A stretch of DNA of 64,000 nt from Leptospiraceae bacterium. GTDB taxonomy: Bacteria > Spirochaetota > Leptospiria > Leptospirales > Leptospiraceae. This document shows, piece by piece, positions 46,504-55,613 of this stretch. The stretch lies in contig JAKRSH010000007.1 in assembly GCA_022402465.1 (NCBI GenBank), forward strand, positions 272,923-336,922. The letters are read 5' to 3'. The translations under genes were made by a program, and so were the position numbers. Positions within the stretch are counted from its first letter, which is position 1. Each line of letters starts with the position of its first letter. The notes below the pieces were generated by a model that had not been told where the DNA came from, did no database searches, and saw nothing but the letters and a program-made list of their open reading frames with translations.

Positions 46504-47826
46504 TTACTTCTTCCAATACTTTTCTAATAAATCTGCTTTGATGCCGATTTCGTTCTTTGTAAAATATTTTGCTAATAATTCCCAACCTATATTTAGCATT
46601 TGGATAGTATCAATATTTACATCTATTGCTAATAAATAATTAGAATAATCTTTGGCAAATTCCAAGGTTCTCAAATCATACTCAGTTAAATCAAATCCAT
46701 TTTCTTTTTTTGTTTTGGAATTGCTTGCATCTGCAAATAATCTTACTAAGGCATTCATTACTTGAGCATGATCTTCTCTAGTCTTCTTACCTATGACTAT
46801 TTGCTTGAGTCTAGATAAGGATCGAAATGGATCTATAATTACTTTACCAATGTCTGTATCTCTTCTAAGAAAAATTTGACCTTCCGTGATATAACCAGTA
46901 TTATCTGGAATGGAATGGGTGATATCACCATCATTGAGTGTAGTGACCGCAATAATAGTAATGGAACCACCAGATGGAAGCTGAGCTGCCTTTTCATAAA
47001 TTTTAGCTAGGTCTGAATACAAAGAACCTGGCATAGAATCTTTGGATGGAATTTGATCCATTTTATTGGAAACAATGGCGAGCGCATCAGCATAAAGTGT
47101 CATGTCTGTAAGCAAAACCAGAACTGACTCATTCTTTTCCATTGCGAAATATTCTGCAGTCGTTAAACACATATCTGGTATTAAAAGTCGTTCTACAGGA
47201 GGAGAGTCATTGGTATTGATAAAAGATATTATTTTATGGGAAACTCCTGCATTTTCAAACACAGATTTAAAATATAAAAAGTCATCATTCGATAGACCCA
47301 TTCCACCTAATACTATCTTATCAGCTCCAGCTCGAAGTGCAACCATAGCCATAACTTGATTGTAGGGTTGATCCGCATCTGCAAAAAAAGGAATTTTCTG
47401 ACCCGTAACCAAAGTGTTATTCAGATCTATACCTGCTATTCCAGTTTCAATCAATTCAGATGGCTGCTTACGCCTAACGGGATTTAATGTAGGTCCTCCA
47501 ATCTCAACCAAGTCGCCCATTAAATCTGGACCTCCATCAATAGGAATTCCATAAGCATTCAAGTATCTTCCTGCCAGATCATCTCCTAATTGAATACTAG
47601 GTGGTCGTCCCAAAAATAATATTTCTGTTTCTGTAGAGATACCTTCCGTTCCTGAAAAAACTTGAAGAGTAACTTCATCTTTCATGATTCTTACAACTTG
47701 AGCATATCGACCATCCACTATAGCCATTTCTTCATTGCCAATATTGTCTGCCTTCAAGGATACTGTTGCTTTAGTGATTTTTGTAAGATTGGTATAAATC
47801 TTCTGAAATGCCTGTCTCTGAATCAT
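46504..47826 (-). CDS. atpB: V/A-type ATP synthase/ATPase subunit B (non-catalytic)
   Basis: 440 residues. The N-terminal beta-barrel, the central nucleotide-fold part with GTEGISTETEILFLG, DLAGRYLNAYG and PVRRKQPSELIETGIAGID, then VLLTDMTLYADAL and PSKDSMPGSLYSDLA are all subunit B segments. It lacks a functional P-loop, as expected for the non-catalytic subunit. It alternates with subunit A in the hexameric head. Starts in a 4-base overlap with subunit A. Confidence 0.95.
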   Translation of the reverse strand: MIQRQAFQKIYTNLTKITKATVSLKADNIGNEEMAIVDGRYAQVVRIMKDEVTLQVFSGTEGISTETEILFLGRPPSIQLGDDLAGRYLNAYGIPIDGGPDLMGDLVEIGGPTLNPVRRKQPSELIETGIAGIDLNNTLVTGQKIPFFADADQPYNQVMAMVALRAGADKIVLGGMGLSNDDFLYFKSVFENAGVSHKIISFINTNDSPPVERLLIPDMCLTTAEYFAMEKNESVLVLLTDMTLYADALAIVSNKMDQIPSKDSMPGSLYSDLAKIYEKAAQLPSGGSITIIAVTTLNDGDITHSIPDNTGYITEGQIFLRRDTDIGKVIIDPFRSLSRLKQIVIGKKTREDHAQVMNALVRLFADASNSKTKKENGFDLTEYDLRTLEFAKDYSNYLLAIDVNIDTIQMLNIGWELLAKYFTKNEIGIKADLLEKYWKK

Positions 47827-49589
47827 AATTTATTCTCCTTACGGGAGAGTGAAAGCAATTCATCCTCAATAGACTTTTTGTATTCAAGAAATTTTGCACT
47901 TTGGTATTTCTGATAATTCATTTGCTTGAGCAGATTGATAAAGAGTTTAAATGATTTTCCTATTGATTCAAAATCATTAAAATGAAATTTTCTTTCTACA
48001 ATATCTAAAATAAAACTCAGCATAAAATTTTGTCTTTCCATGCTTGTGTTAGAATCAATGGAATCAAAAGCATCTTGCTGTAAGATAGCAAAATCAATTA
48101 ATTCACTCTTCCAAAATAGCTCGTGGTATTCCAAAGGAACAGAATCATCTCCAAGAATATTAATTTGGTCTCTTGCCCCCTGTCCTTTTCGAAGTATGTT
48201 TCTAGCTAATTCAACCTTTTGAATCCAACCTTTACCTAGGATTGATTCGATATTTTCTTGGAACTCAGGATACTCTATGTACTTTGAATAGGAATCAAGT
48301 GGGTCGATGGCAGGGTATCTTTTCGCATCGGCTCGCTTTTGTGCCAAAGCATAAAAACATCGTGCAGCTTTTTTCGTTGATTCCGCTACTGGTTCTTTAA
48401 GATTTCCACCCGCTGGAGAAACAGTTCCCACAAATGTTATTGAGCCAGTCGAATTATTGTTTAAAGTTACATAGCCTGCTCTTGCATAAAAATTAGAAAT
48501 CACAGCAGACAAATCCATAGGAAAGGCATCTTGGCCTGGGAGTTCTTCCAATCGATTGGACATCTCTCGAAGAGCCTGGGCCCAACGTGAGGTAGAATCC
48601 GCTAGCAAAAGTACTTTCAAGCCCATAGAACGGTAATACTCTGCAACAGTCATCCCAGTATATACAGAAGCTTCTCTTGCAGCAACAGGCATGTTGGATG
48701 TATTACAAATAATCGTAGTTCGTTCCATCAACTTTCTTCCTGTTCGTGGATCATCCAATTCGGGAAATTCCTTAAAAATTTCCACTACTTCATTCGCTCT
48801 TTCACCACATGCAGTGAGGATGATTAAATCTGCTTTAGCATTTTTGCTCATAGCATGTTGAAGAACAGTCTTTCCACAGCCAAAAGGCCCAGGAATAAAA
48901 CCAGTTCCTCCTTCTGTCATTGGATTCAAAGTATCTATGGCACGAATTCCTGTCTCCATCAACTGGAAAGGTCTGAGCTTTGATTTATATTTCGTAATAG
49001 GAATTTTTATAGGCCACTTCTGACGCATAGTAACTTGCGTTTGCTTGGATTCTGAATTCTCTAAGATAGCAATAGATTCATCTATCTTATAGAAACCAGG
49101 AGGATTGATGTGAATAATTTTCCATTTCCCTTCCATTCGAAAAGGAACCATAATTTTATGATCAATCCAATTTTCTTTTACATTGCCTAACCAATCTGCA
49201 GCTTGAACCCAATTGCCAACTTGTGCCAAGGGTTGAAAATCAAAAAGTTGATCTGCGTCCAAGGAATCAGACCTCTCGCCACGATTCAAAAAATCTCCAG
49301 ATAATTTATCCAAATCATTTAAGAGACCATCATACTTTTTTGATAGCAAGCCTGGACCTAGATCAATTTCTAGCATAGATCCAGAAAATTCAACCTCAAG
49401 CCCTACTCGAATCCCTCGAGTAGATTCAAATACCTGAGCAGAAGCTATATGATTTGTGATCTTGATAACTTCCGCCATTAGGCGAAGATTTTGAAACAAG
49501 ATATAACAGATTTCATTTTGACCTACTGGTCCATTGACTTCAATATAAACTAGATTAGAAACAATTCCGACTACCTTTCCTTTGGTCAT
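47823..49589 (-). CDS. atpA: V/A-type ATP synthase/ATPase subunit A (catalytic)
   Basis: 588 residues. The P-loop GPFGCGKT is at 234-241, followed by ACGERANEVVEIFKEFPE, NMPVAAREAS and VLLLADSTSRWAQALREMS, typical of the catalytic A subunit. The non-homologous region between the N-terminal barrel and the P-loop (about 110-200) is present, as expected for V/A-type rather than F-type enzymes. It hydrolyses or makes ATP in the head. The overlap with the DUF2764 gene is 4 bases. Confidence 0.97.
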   Translation of the reverse strand: MTKGKVVGIVSNLVYIEVNGPVGQNEICYILFQNLRLMAEVIKITNHIASAQVFESTRGIRVGLEVEFSGSMLEIDLGPGLLSKKYDGLLNDLDKLSGDFLNRGERSDSLDADQLFDFQPLAQVGNWVQAADWLGNVKENWIDHKIMVPFRMEGKWKIIHINPPGFYKIDESIAILENSESKQTQVTMRQKWPIKIPITKYKSKLRPFQLMETGIRAIDTLNPMTEGGTGFIPGPFGCGKTVLQHAMSKNAKADLIILTACGERANEVVEIFKEFPELDDPRTGRKLMERTTIICNTSNMPVAAREASVYTGMTVAEYYRSMGLKVLLLADSTSRWAQALREMSNRLEELPGQDAFPMDLSAVISNFYARAGYVTLNNNSTGSITFVGTVSPAGGNLKEPVAESTKKAARCFYALAQKRADAKRYPAIDPLDSYSKYIEYPEFQENIESILGKGWIQKVELARNILRKGQGARDQINILGDDSVPLEYHELFWKSELIDFAILQQDAFDSIDSNTSMERQNFMLSFILDIVERKFHFNDFESIGKSFKLFINLLKQMNYQKYQSAKFLEYKKSIEDELLSLSRKENKL

Positions 49590-50428
49590 GCAAAGATCTC
49601 CGCAGTGTTTTCGTTAGGCATAGTAGCTGATTTCAAAACCCAATCTATGCTTTGATTCAAATGATCTAAGCCAAGATTTTCATCCCATTTAAGCCATCTA
49701 TATTGAATGGAAAGTTGGAGAAATCGTGCAAAAACTGCATCTGAAGAAAATGGTTCTAAAATTGGGTAAGAACTTATAAATTTCAATAGGATCTCATCAA
49801 CTTTTTTTTCTAAGCTTACAAATTGTTTGGTCTTTATCAAATTTTGAATATCATCTATAAAATCGTAGGACTCAAGAATTCTTAAATCATTTCCCATGGA
49901 ATTTTTCAGAAGATGGTATACCAATCCTCCTTCCAGAAATGAGCTTGAATTCGTTAAATGATAGTTGTTCCTATTGATAGCTGAAAGTATATTTTTTAAA
50001 TCTCGCTTAAACTCAAAGTATGATTTTAAGAAAGGATTTTCTAGTTCAGAAGCCTCTTGATAATACAAGCGAATTAAATGATTTTCAGTCTCGCTTCCTC
50101 TATAATGCTCTTTTTCAGAAGATAAGAATTCTTGCATATACTTTGGAAGTGTAAAAAAACCCTCAATTCCACTTTCTAATTCTTGGTAGGTGAATGCTGC
50201 TGGACTATGGAAAGATATAATCGGATTTTCCAACCAATTGTATTTTTTCTTTAGGATAGATAACAAGTTTTTATTGTCATTTCGATACAAAGTGTACCGG
50301 AAGGCTTGTTTATCTGTTTCGGTCAAATGTTCTAGGATGAATGCTTGTATTCTTTCAATGTCTAAAAATGCATTTTCCTGAAAATCTTTAGTCGATGGCA
50401 AGGCTACTAGAAGATAATAGTAATTCAT
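49586..50428 (-). CDS. DUF2764 protein of the spirochaete-type V/A-ATPase operon
   Basis: 280 residues, mostly helical, beginning MNYYYLLVALPS, the characteristic opening of DUF2764 proteins encoded in spirochaete and Bacteroidetes V/A-ATPase operons. It occupies the position of subunit C (the peripheral connector) between E and A, and is thought to be its counterpart (inference from gene order). It overlaps the E and A genes by 4 bases each. No separate F or G subunit gene is visible in the operon. Confidence 0.82.
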   Translation of the reverse strand: MNYYYLLVALPSTKDFQENAFLDIERIQAFILEHLTETDKQAFRYTLYRNDNKNLLSILKKKYNWLENPIISFHSPAAFTYQELESGIEGFFTLPKYMQEFLSSEKEHYRGSETENHLIRLYYQEASELENPFLKSYFEFKRDLKNILSAINRNNYHLTNSSSFLEGGLVYHLLKNSMGNDLRILESYDFIDDIQNLIKTKQFVSLEKKVDEILLKFISSYPILEPFSSDAVFARFLQLSIQYRWLKWDENLGLDHLNQSIDWVLKSATMPNENTAEIFA

Positions 50429-51048
50429 ACTTCATTATTTCCAAAAAGAAATTCTTTAGTTTTAGTTTTTAAGAAATTTCTATAAAAAGCTCTTAAAGAT
50501 TCTTCTGAAAAATCAATCTTATATCCTTCAGACTTATAATGAATTTGGAAGCCCCAAGACGCATTCTGATTTCCATCTTCGATACTTATGCCCTTTAATT
50601 CTTCACTAAATTTCAGTTTTATGTATTCTTCTAATTGTTTTCTTTGTGTAACAGGAAGTAGAAGCTCTATAGATTCAGGTGGAACTTGGTTCTGAATCCA
50701 AGTATTTATCAGATTAACTAATATTTCTTTCAAAAATTGATTATCTTGGTTCAGAGATTCAAATTCATGATTCGAAACTTTCAAAACAAGCAGGTCGGCT
50801 ATTTTTGTTTTTAGGGAATTAAGCAATTGAGTTTCAGAATATTTTAAATCTGATAAAATACTGGATTGTAAGAATTCCGATTCTTGTTTTGCTTTATCTA
50901 AAATTACTTTAGATTCTTCTTGGGCTTTAGTGAGAATTTGGTTAGCCTGAACTTCCGCATCCTGTAAAATATTTTTTGCCTTTTCTTGGGCTCTTTCTAT
51001 TCCATCTTCATAGATTTTGTCTAAAAGACTTTGTATGTTTGTTTCCAT
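50425..51048 (-). CDS. atpE: V/A-type ATP synthase/ATPase subunit E (peripheral stalk)
   Basis: 207 residues. The first half is a long coiled coil rich in Ala, Glu and Lys (ERAQEKAKNILQDAEVQANQ and AQEESKVILDKAKQE), then a globular C-terminal domain. This is typical of the E peripheral-stalk subunit. It is the first gene of the operon; 50 bases separate it from the end of purB upstream, leaving room for a promoter or for read-through from purB. Confidence 0.88.
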   Translation of the reverse strand: METNIQSLLDKIYEDGIERAQEKAKNILQDAEVQANQILTKAQEESKVILDKAKQESEFLQSSILSDLKYSETQLLNSLKTKIADLLVLKVSNHEFESLNQDNQFLKEILVNLINTWIQNQVPPESIELLLPVTQRKQLEEYIKLKFSEELKGISIEDGNQNASWGFQIHYKSEGYKIDFSEESLRAFYRNFLKTKTKEFLFGNNEV

Positions 51049-51098
51049 TTTTTAGCTCTTCTACGCACCAAAATTTTCAACCACATAAATTAAAGTAT

Positions 51099-52397
51099 CT
51101 ATATTCCCAATCGTTTGTAGAGAAAATCAATTTTATCTAAATATGGTTCCAGTTTAAAGATTTCATCTAAGTCTCGTTCTGTCAATATTCCTTCAACTCT
51201 AGAATCTTCTCTTAATTTAGACTTCAAATCTGTATCCTTATTCGCCCAAACATACATAGCATTTTCTTGTACAATTGTATAGGCATCTTCTCTTGATAGA
51301 TTCCCTCTTTCTATTAGGTGCAATAAGACCTTTTGAGAATAAATCAAGCCTCGAGTTGCATTTAAGGTTGTTTCAATATTTTCAGGATAAACATGAATGC
51401 CTGACAGCACAAAATTCATTTTATCAAGAATGTAATCCAAAGCGATTGTTGAATCGGGTATTACTATTCTTTCTGCTGAGGAATGGGAAATATCTCTCTC
51501 ATGCCAAAGAGGCATATCTTGAAATCCAACATTTGCATTGGATCGGATTACTCTAGCTATACCACAAATCCTTTCACAGACGACTGGATTTCGTTTATGA
51601 GGCATAGCAGAAGAGCCTTTTTGACCTTTTGCAAATGGCTCTTCAACTTCCCGTCCTTCTGTTTTCTGAAGCAAACGAATCTCTTGAGCCATACGATCCA
51701 AACTTGTTGCAACGATTGCGAGAACACTCAAATAAAAAGCATGTCTATCTCTATTGATAACTTGCGTAGCAATTAAATCAGGTTCTAATTTTAATTTAGA
51801 GAGAACATATTTCTCAATATCGGGTTCAGTATTGGAAAATGTTCCAACAGCACCTGATAACTTGCCAACGGCAATTTGCTTACGTGCATCTACCATTCTT
51901 TGTTTATTGCGAAGCATCTCGGTATAGAAAAGTGCAAACTTCAATCCCAAAGTCATAGGTTCCGCGTGGATTCCATGCGATCTGCCTATACAAGGTAGCT
52001 TCTTATATTTTATCGCGAGGGCTTTAGTCGTTTCGATTAAAGTATCAACCCTACGAAGAAGATGATCCATGGCCTGAACCATTTGCACGCAAAGTGCAGT
52101 ATCACCAATATCGGAAGATGTTAGTCCATAGTGTACATGACGGGATGCTGGACCGATGTAAGAATTCAGATTTGTTAGATACGCTATAACATCATGGTGA
52201 ACTTGTGCTTCTATTTCTAAAATTTCAGAAACATTGAACTTAGCATTTTTACGAATTTCTTCCAAATCCTCAAAAGGAATTTCTCCTTTATTGGCGCGTG
52301 CCTCGCATGCAAGGATTTCGATTTCAGTCCAAATTTTAAATTTATTTTCTAAATCCCAGATTTTCGAAATTTCTGGATTGCTGTATCTATCAATCAT
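51099..52397 (-). CDS. purB: adenylosuccinate lyase
   Basis: 432 residues. The fumarase/aspartase-superfamily signature is GSSAMPHKRNP, and the protein starts MIDRYSNPEISKIWD, typical of PurB. GLTSSDIGDTA and HGIHAEPMTLGLKFA contain the conserved His and Ser-region features. It cleaves adenylosuccinate and SAICAR in purine synthesis. It is in the same orientation as, and upstream of, the V/A-ATPase operon, 50 bases away. Confidence 0.97.
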   Translation of the reverse strand: MIDRYSNPEISKIWDLENKFKIWTEIEILACEARANKGEIPFEDLEEIRKNAKFNVSEILEIEAQVHHDVIAYLTNLNSYIGPASRHVHYGLTSSDIGDTALCVQMVQAMDHLLRRVDTLIETTKALAIKYKKLPCIGRSHGIHAEPMTLGLKFALFYTEMLRNKQRMVDARKQIAVGKLSGAVGTFSNTEPDIEKYVLSKLKLEPDLIATQVINRDRHAFYLSVLAIVATSLDRMAQEIRLLQKTEGREVEEPFAKGQKGSSAMPHKRNPVVCERICGIARVIRSNANVGFQDMPLWHERDISHSSAERIVIPDSTIALDYILDKMNFVLSGIHVYPENIETTLNATRGLIYSQKVLLHLIERGNLSREDAYTIVQENAMYVWANKDTDLKSKLREDSRVEGILTERDLDEIFKLEPYLDKIDFLYKRLGI

Positions 52398-52457
52398 AAG
52401 GAAACAATCTTTGAAAGCAGTGTAGGTTCAACTACATTTGAATGGAATTTTTTGATT

Positions 52458-54323
52458 CTATGGAAAAACAAATCTTAATATTTCAAACAAAAGATGATCT
52501 TCAGCAACTGGTTTATTTAAAACAGAATTCATTCCAAGCTCTTTGCATTTGGCTAGGCTTTCGTCTGAAGTCAATCCAGTTAAAGCAATGATAGGAATAT
52601 TCTTTTTTTGGGAATTCGCATTGGATCTAATGTGTTTTGTTACTGCATAGCCATCCATATCAGGCATCTTGATATCCAAGATTATTAAATCATATTCTCG
52701 CTTCTCTAATTTATCAATAGCATCTTTCCCACTTTTTGAAAGATTAGTAGAGATTCCTCTTTTTTCTAAAACTCTTTTGATATAATACAAGTAAGATAAA
52801 TTGTCTTCCACAATTAATACTGTAATCGCTCTATTAGTATTCTTCCATTTATCAAGTTTATTCTTAATTAATTCCTGGATTTGAGAGGTTCCTTGGTTCT
52901 GGTTTACTTTTATAACTTTGTATGAGAAATGAAAATGTGAACCCTTTCTATAATTTGAATTGGCTACTATTTTTCCACCATTCTGTTCCAATAGGTTAGA
53001 TACAATCGTCAATCCCAGACCAGAGGTAGCTTTATCTGATTTATTATGATTTGATAGTTCATCCTGTACTTTAAAAAAAGGATCAAAAATTCTTTGTAAA
53101 TTTTCTTTGGCTATCCCGATTCCTGTATCCATTACAGAAAAATTGAGAACCAATGTATCTTCCAAATCTTCTACCGAATCTATACCAAATTTGATTCTTC
53201 CCTGATTTGTATATTTAAATGCATTAGCTAATATGTTTGTTAAAATTTGGCGGAGGGATTCTTTATCACCCTTAACCATATCAGGAAGATTCTCAGACAA
53301 ATAGTATTCGAAAATTAATTCTTTATTTAAAGAATGTAATCTAAAAAATTGAAAAACATTTTGAATGAGTTCTTTAACAGAGAATAATGAATTATGTGTA
53401 TAATTCATTCCAGAATCTATTTTAGAAACTTCTAAGATATCATTTACGATATTTAACAATGACATAGAAGAAGATCGTATCACATCTATGTACTCCTTTT
53501 GAACAGGAGTAAGAGGCAAATCTGCCACAAATTCTGTGCTTCCAATTATTTCAGAAATAGGTTCACGAACCGCTTGGCTAGCATCTGTTAAGAAAATATT
53601 TTTTTTAATGTTAAGATCAATAGCAGATCGCCTAAGTTTATTTAATTCTTTATAGTGCTTGTATCCTTCTGAAAAATCTGAATAGACGGCTATGAATTTA
53701 TCAATTTTTCCATCTTTCAGTAGTGTTGTAACTGTCATGTTGTCTGGGTATATCTCTCCGCTGGCTCTCTTGTTCCAAATAACCCCTTGCCACTCCCCAT
53801 CTTCTTTTAGCTTTCGATAAAAGTTGCTGTAAAATTCTTCAGTGTGAATACCCGATTTTAAGAAATTGGGATTTCTCCCAACTATGTAATTTCTAGGGTA
53901 TCCTGTAATACGCTCCAAAGCCTCATTAGCGAAAAAGATTTTGCCATCTTCATTACAAATAAAGAACCCTTCGTTCATAAGTCCAAAGGCGTTGTAAACA
54001 GATTCAATTATTTCTTGTTCTTGTCTCTTGAGGGTAACATCACGCAAAGATGCAACATAGGCATCCTCCCCGTTTAAATGCATCTTTTGGATTCTCATTT
54101 CAGCAATTTTGGGAAATTTAGGGTTGGTGATAATATCAAGATCTACAGTAGATTCTTCATCGACAGGTAGACCTAATTCTCGTTCTAAGATAAATTCAGA
54201 ATGTCCACCAAACAAGAAGATAGCCGATTTGTTAGCATATTTTGCAATTCCAACAGAATCTAAAACTAAAATTCCGTCGGGTATTGCATCAACAACTTGG
54301 TCTAAATTTTCAGAATTGATCAT
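52458..54323 (-). CDS. hybrid histidine-kinase-like protein: PAS-PAS-DHp-HATPase-receiver, phospho-acceptor His replaced by Gln
   Basis: 621 residues, no membrane segment. PAS-like regions 1-95 and 105-215, DHp helices about 240-305, HATPase about 315-475 (N-box Asn367 in LTNILANAFKY, DTGIGI 399-404, SGLGLTIV), and a receiver about 500-620 with Asp550 (ILDIKMPDMDG) and Lys604. The DHp motif aligns as ASQAVREP where active kinases read SHEIRTP, so the phospho-acceptor His is Gln250 (codon CAA). It may be a sensor or signalling scaffold rather than a classical autokinase. It lies 126 bases downstream of the kaiB-like gene. Confidence 0.88.
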   Translation of the reverse strand: MINSENLDQVVDAIPDGILVLDSVGIAKYANKSAIFLFGGHSEFILERELGLPVDEESTVDLDIITNPKFPKIAEMRIQKMHLNGEDAYVASLRDVTLKRQEQEIIESVYNAFGLMNEGFFICNEDGKIFFANEALERITGYPRNYIVGRNPNFLKSGIHTEEFYSNFYRKLKEDGEWQGVIWNKRASGEIYPDNMTVTTLLKDGKIDKFIAVYSDFSEGYKHYKELNKLRRSAIDLNIKKNIFLTDASQAVREPISEIIGSTEFVADLPLTPVQKEYIDVIRSSSMSLLNIVNDILEVSKIDSGMNYTHNSLFSVKELIQNVFQFFRLHSLNKELIFEYYLSENLPDMVKGDKESLRQILTNILANAFKYTNQGRIKFGIDSVEDLEDTLVLNFSVMDTGIGIAKENLQRIFDPFFKVQDELSNHNKSDKATSGLGLTIVSNLLEQNGGKIVANSNYRKGSHFHFSYKVIKVNQNQGTSQIQELIKNKLDKWKNTNRAITVLIVEDNLSYLYYIKRVLEKRGISTNLSKSGKDAIDKLEKREYDLIILDIKMPDMDGYAVTKHIRSNANSQKKNIPIIALTGLTSDESLAKCKELGMNSVLNKPVAEDHLLFEILRFVFP

Positions 54324-54449
54324 AATTTTTCACTTAATTCTCTTAACAGGATTTGGTCTTTCATTAACAAGAACAGATTGTACTAAATCTAATAGAATAT
54401 ACATAGTCAATAATTTTTTTCTTTAACAATTATGGAATAATTCTAGGGT

Positions 54450-54722
54450 TTAGTTATTAAAATCTAAAACCGTCATTAACTTCTTCGTTTCTGAAAGATC
54501 TCCAATGATTTTAGTTAGGGTATTTGGCAAATGGCACACAAGGGTGGGAGTTGCCAAAATTTTATCTTTCTGAGCACGCTCTCCATCCTTTAAGACATCG
54601 ATAATTTCTAAGTCGTATCTTCCCACTAGTTGACCTTCTATTAATCGAGTTAGGTTAACTATGGCAGCTACAGATCTTTTATTATGGTCTGTTATATAAA
54701 GTTTCAATTTAATTTGTTCCAT
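54450..54722 (-). CDS. kaiB: KaiB-like circadian-clock-family protein
   Basis: 90 residues, matching KaiB length. The thioredoxin-like opening KLKLYITDHNKRSVAAIVNL, the strand YDLEIIDVLKDGE and the very typical AQKDKILATPTLVCHLP, then KIIGDLSE, are the KaiB signature (the fold-switching part of the family). In cyanobacteria KaiB binds KaiC and competes with the SasA kinase, whose sensor domain is KaiB-like. Many non-cyanobacteria have KaiB and KaiC without KaiA. No KaiC is in this window. It is divergent from fabG and directly upstream of the hybrid kinase gene on the same strand. Confidence 0.92.
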   Translation of the reverse strand: MEQIKLKLYITDHNKRSVAAIVNLTRLIEGQLVGRYDLEIIDVLKDGERAQKDKILATPTLVCHLPNTLTKIIGDLSETKKLMTVLDFNN

Positions 54723-54832
54723 AGTTTAATAGCCATATTACGTGAATCATACATTAAAATGCAATAATTTTCCGATTGCCATACTTTTAATTTATCAATA
54801 AATGTTCCTAAAGAACTATTATGAGGGAAAAT

Positions 54833-55600
54833 ATGTCAAAAGAATTTGAAGGAAAAGTTGCACTAGTTACAGGGGCAGCATCACCAATAGGATTGGGCAG
54901 AGCAATTTCCAATCGCTTGGCTTCGCATGGAGCGACACTTGTCGTCGTAGATTTAAACCAAGAAAAAATTGACCAAGCTGCAAAAGATTTAGAAAATCAA
55001 TACGGAATCAAGGCTCTAGGAATTGCCTGCAATGTAACAAAGCCTGAGGATTGTGACAATGCAATTACCAAAGTAAAGGATGTTTTTGGTAAATTAGATA
55101 TTCTAGTTAATAACGCTGGAGTTCTCAAAGACAATTTAGTTATGCGAATGAGCGAAGCAGATTTTGATTTTGTAATGGATGTGAATTGTAAGGGTGTCTT
55201 TTTGATGACAAAGTCTGCAACCAAACTAATACTAAAGGCAGAATCTGGAAGAATAGTGAACATTTCTTCCGTTTCAGGTTTAACAGGACAACCTGGTCAA
55301 GCAAATTATTCTGCTTCTAAAGCAGCTGTTATCGCCTTAACCAAAGTGTTTGCAAGAGAATTTTCGGGACGAAATGTTCTTGTTAATGCTGTTTGTCCAG
55401 GATTTGTAATCACTGAAATGACAGGTAAACTTCCTGATGAAGTTCAAAAGAAATTAACTGATCCAGCAGTAATACCATTAAAACGTCCAGGAAAACAGGA
55501 AGAAATTGCATCTGCTGTAAAATTTTTCTGCAGTGATGATGCTTCTTATATCACAGGCACTTATTTGAGAGTGGATGGTGGAGCTGCTATAGGTATGTAA
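54833..55600 (+). CDS. fabG: short-chain dehydrogenase, 3-oxoacyl-[ACP] reductase FabG-like
   Basis: 255 residues from the ATG at 54833, which has GAGGG a few bases upstream; an earlier in-frame ATG at 54821 gives 259. N-terminal [11 protein letters not shown] (NADPH-binding Gly motif), NNAGV (LVNNAG), catalytic Ser in ISSVSG and Tyr-Lys in YSASKAA. It likely reduces 3-oxoacyl-ACP in fatty-acid synthesis, though related SDRs have other substrates. The C-terminus [18 protein letters not shown] is the usual end of FabG. Confidence 0.88.
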   Translation: MSKEFEGKVALVTGAASPIGLGRAISNRLASHGATLVVVDLNQEKIDQAAKDLENQYGIKALGIACNVTKPEDCDNAITKVKDVFGKLDILVNNAGVLKDNLVMRMSEADFDFVMDVNCKGVFLMTKSATKLILKAESGRIVNISSVSGLTGQPGQANYSASKAAVIALTKVFAREFSGRNVLVNAVCPGFVITEMTGKLPDEVQKKLTDPAVIPLKRPGKQEEIASAVKFFCSDDASYITGTYLRVDGGAAIGM

Positions 55601-55613
55601 TTTAGAATTACAC

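Noticed and set aside
54381..54410. TTGACT upstream of the hybrid kinase on the minus strand as its promoter
   Set aside because: The -35-like box at 54405-54410 has no acceptable -10 box at 16-18 bases, so it was not listed as a feature.
52458..54722. KaiC gene within the window
   Set aside because: No protein here shows a doubled RecA-like P-loop architecture; only KaiB and the kinase-like protein are present.
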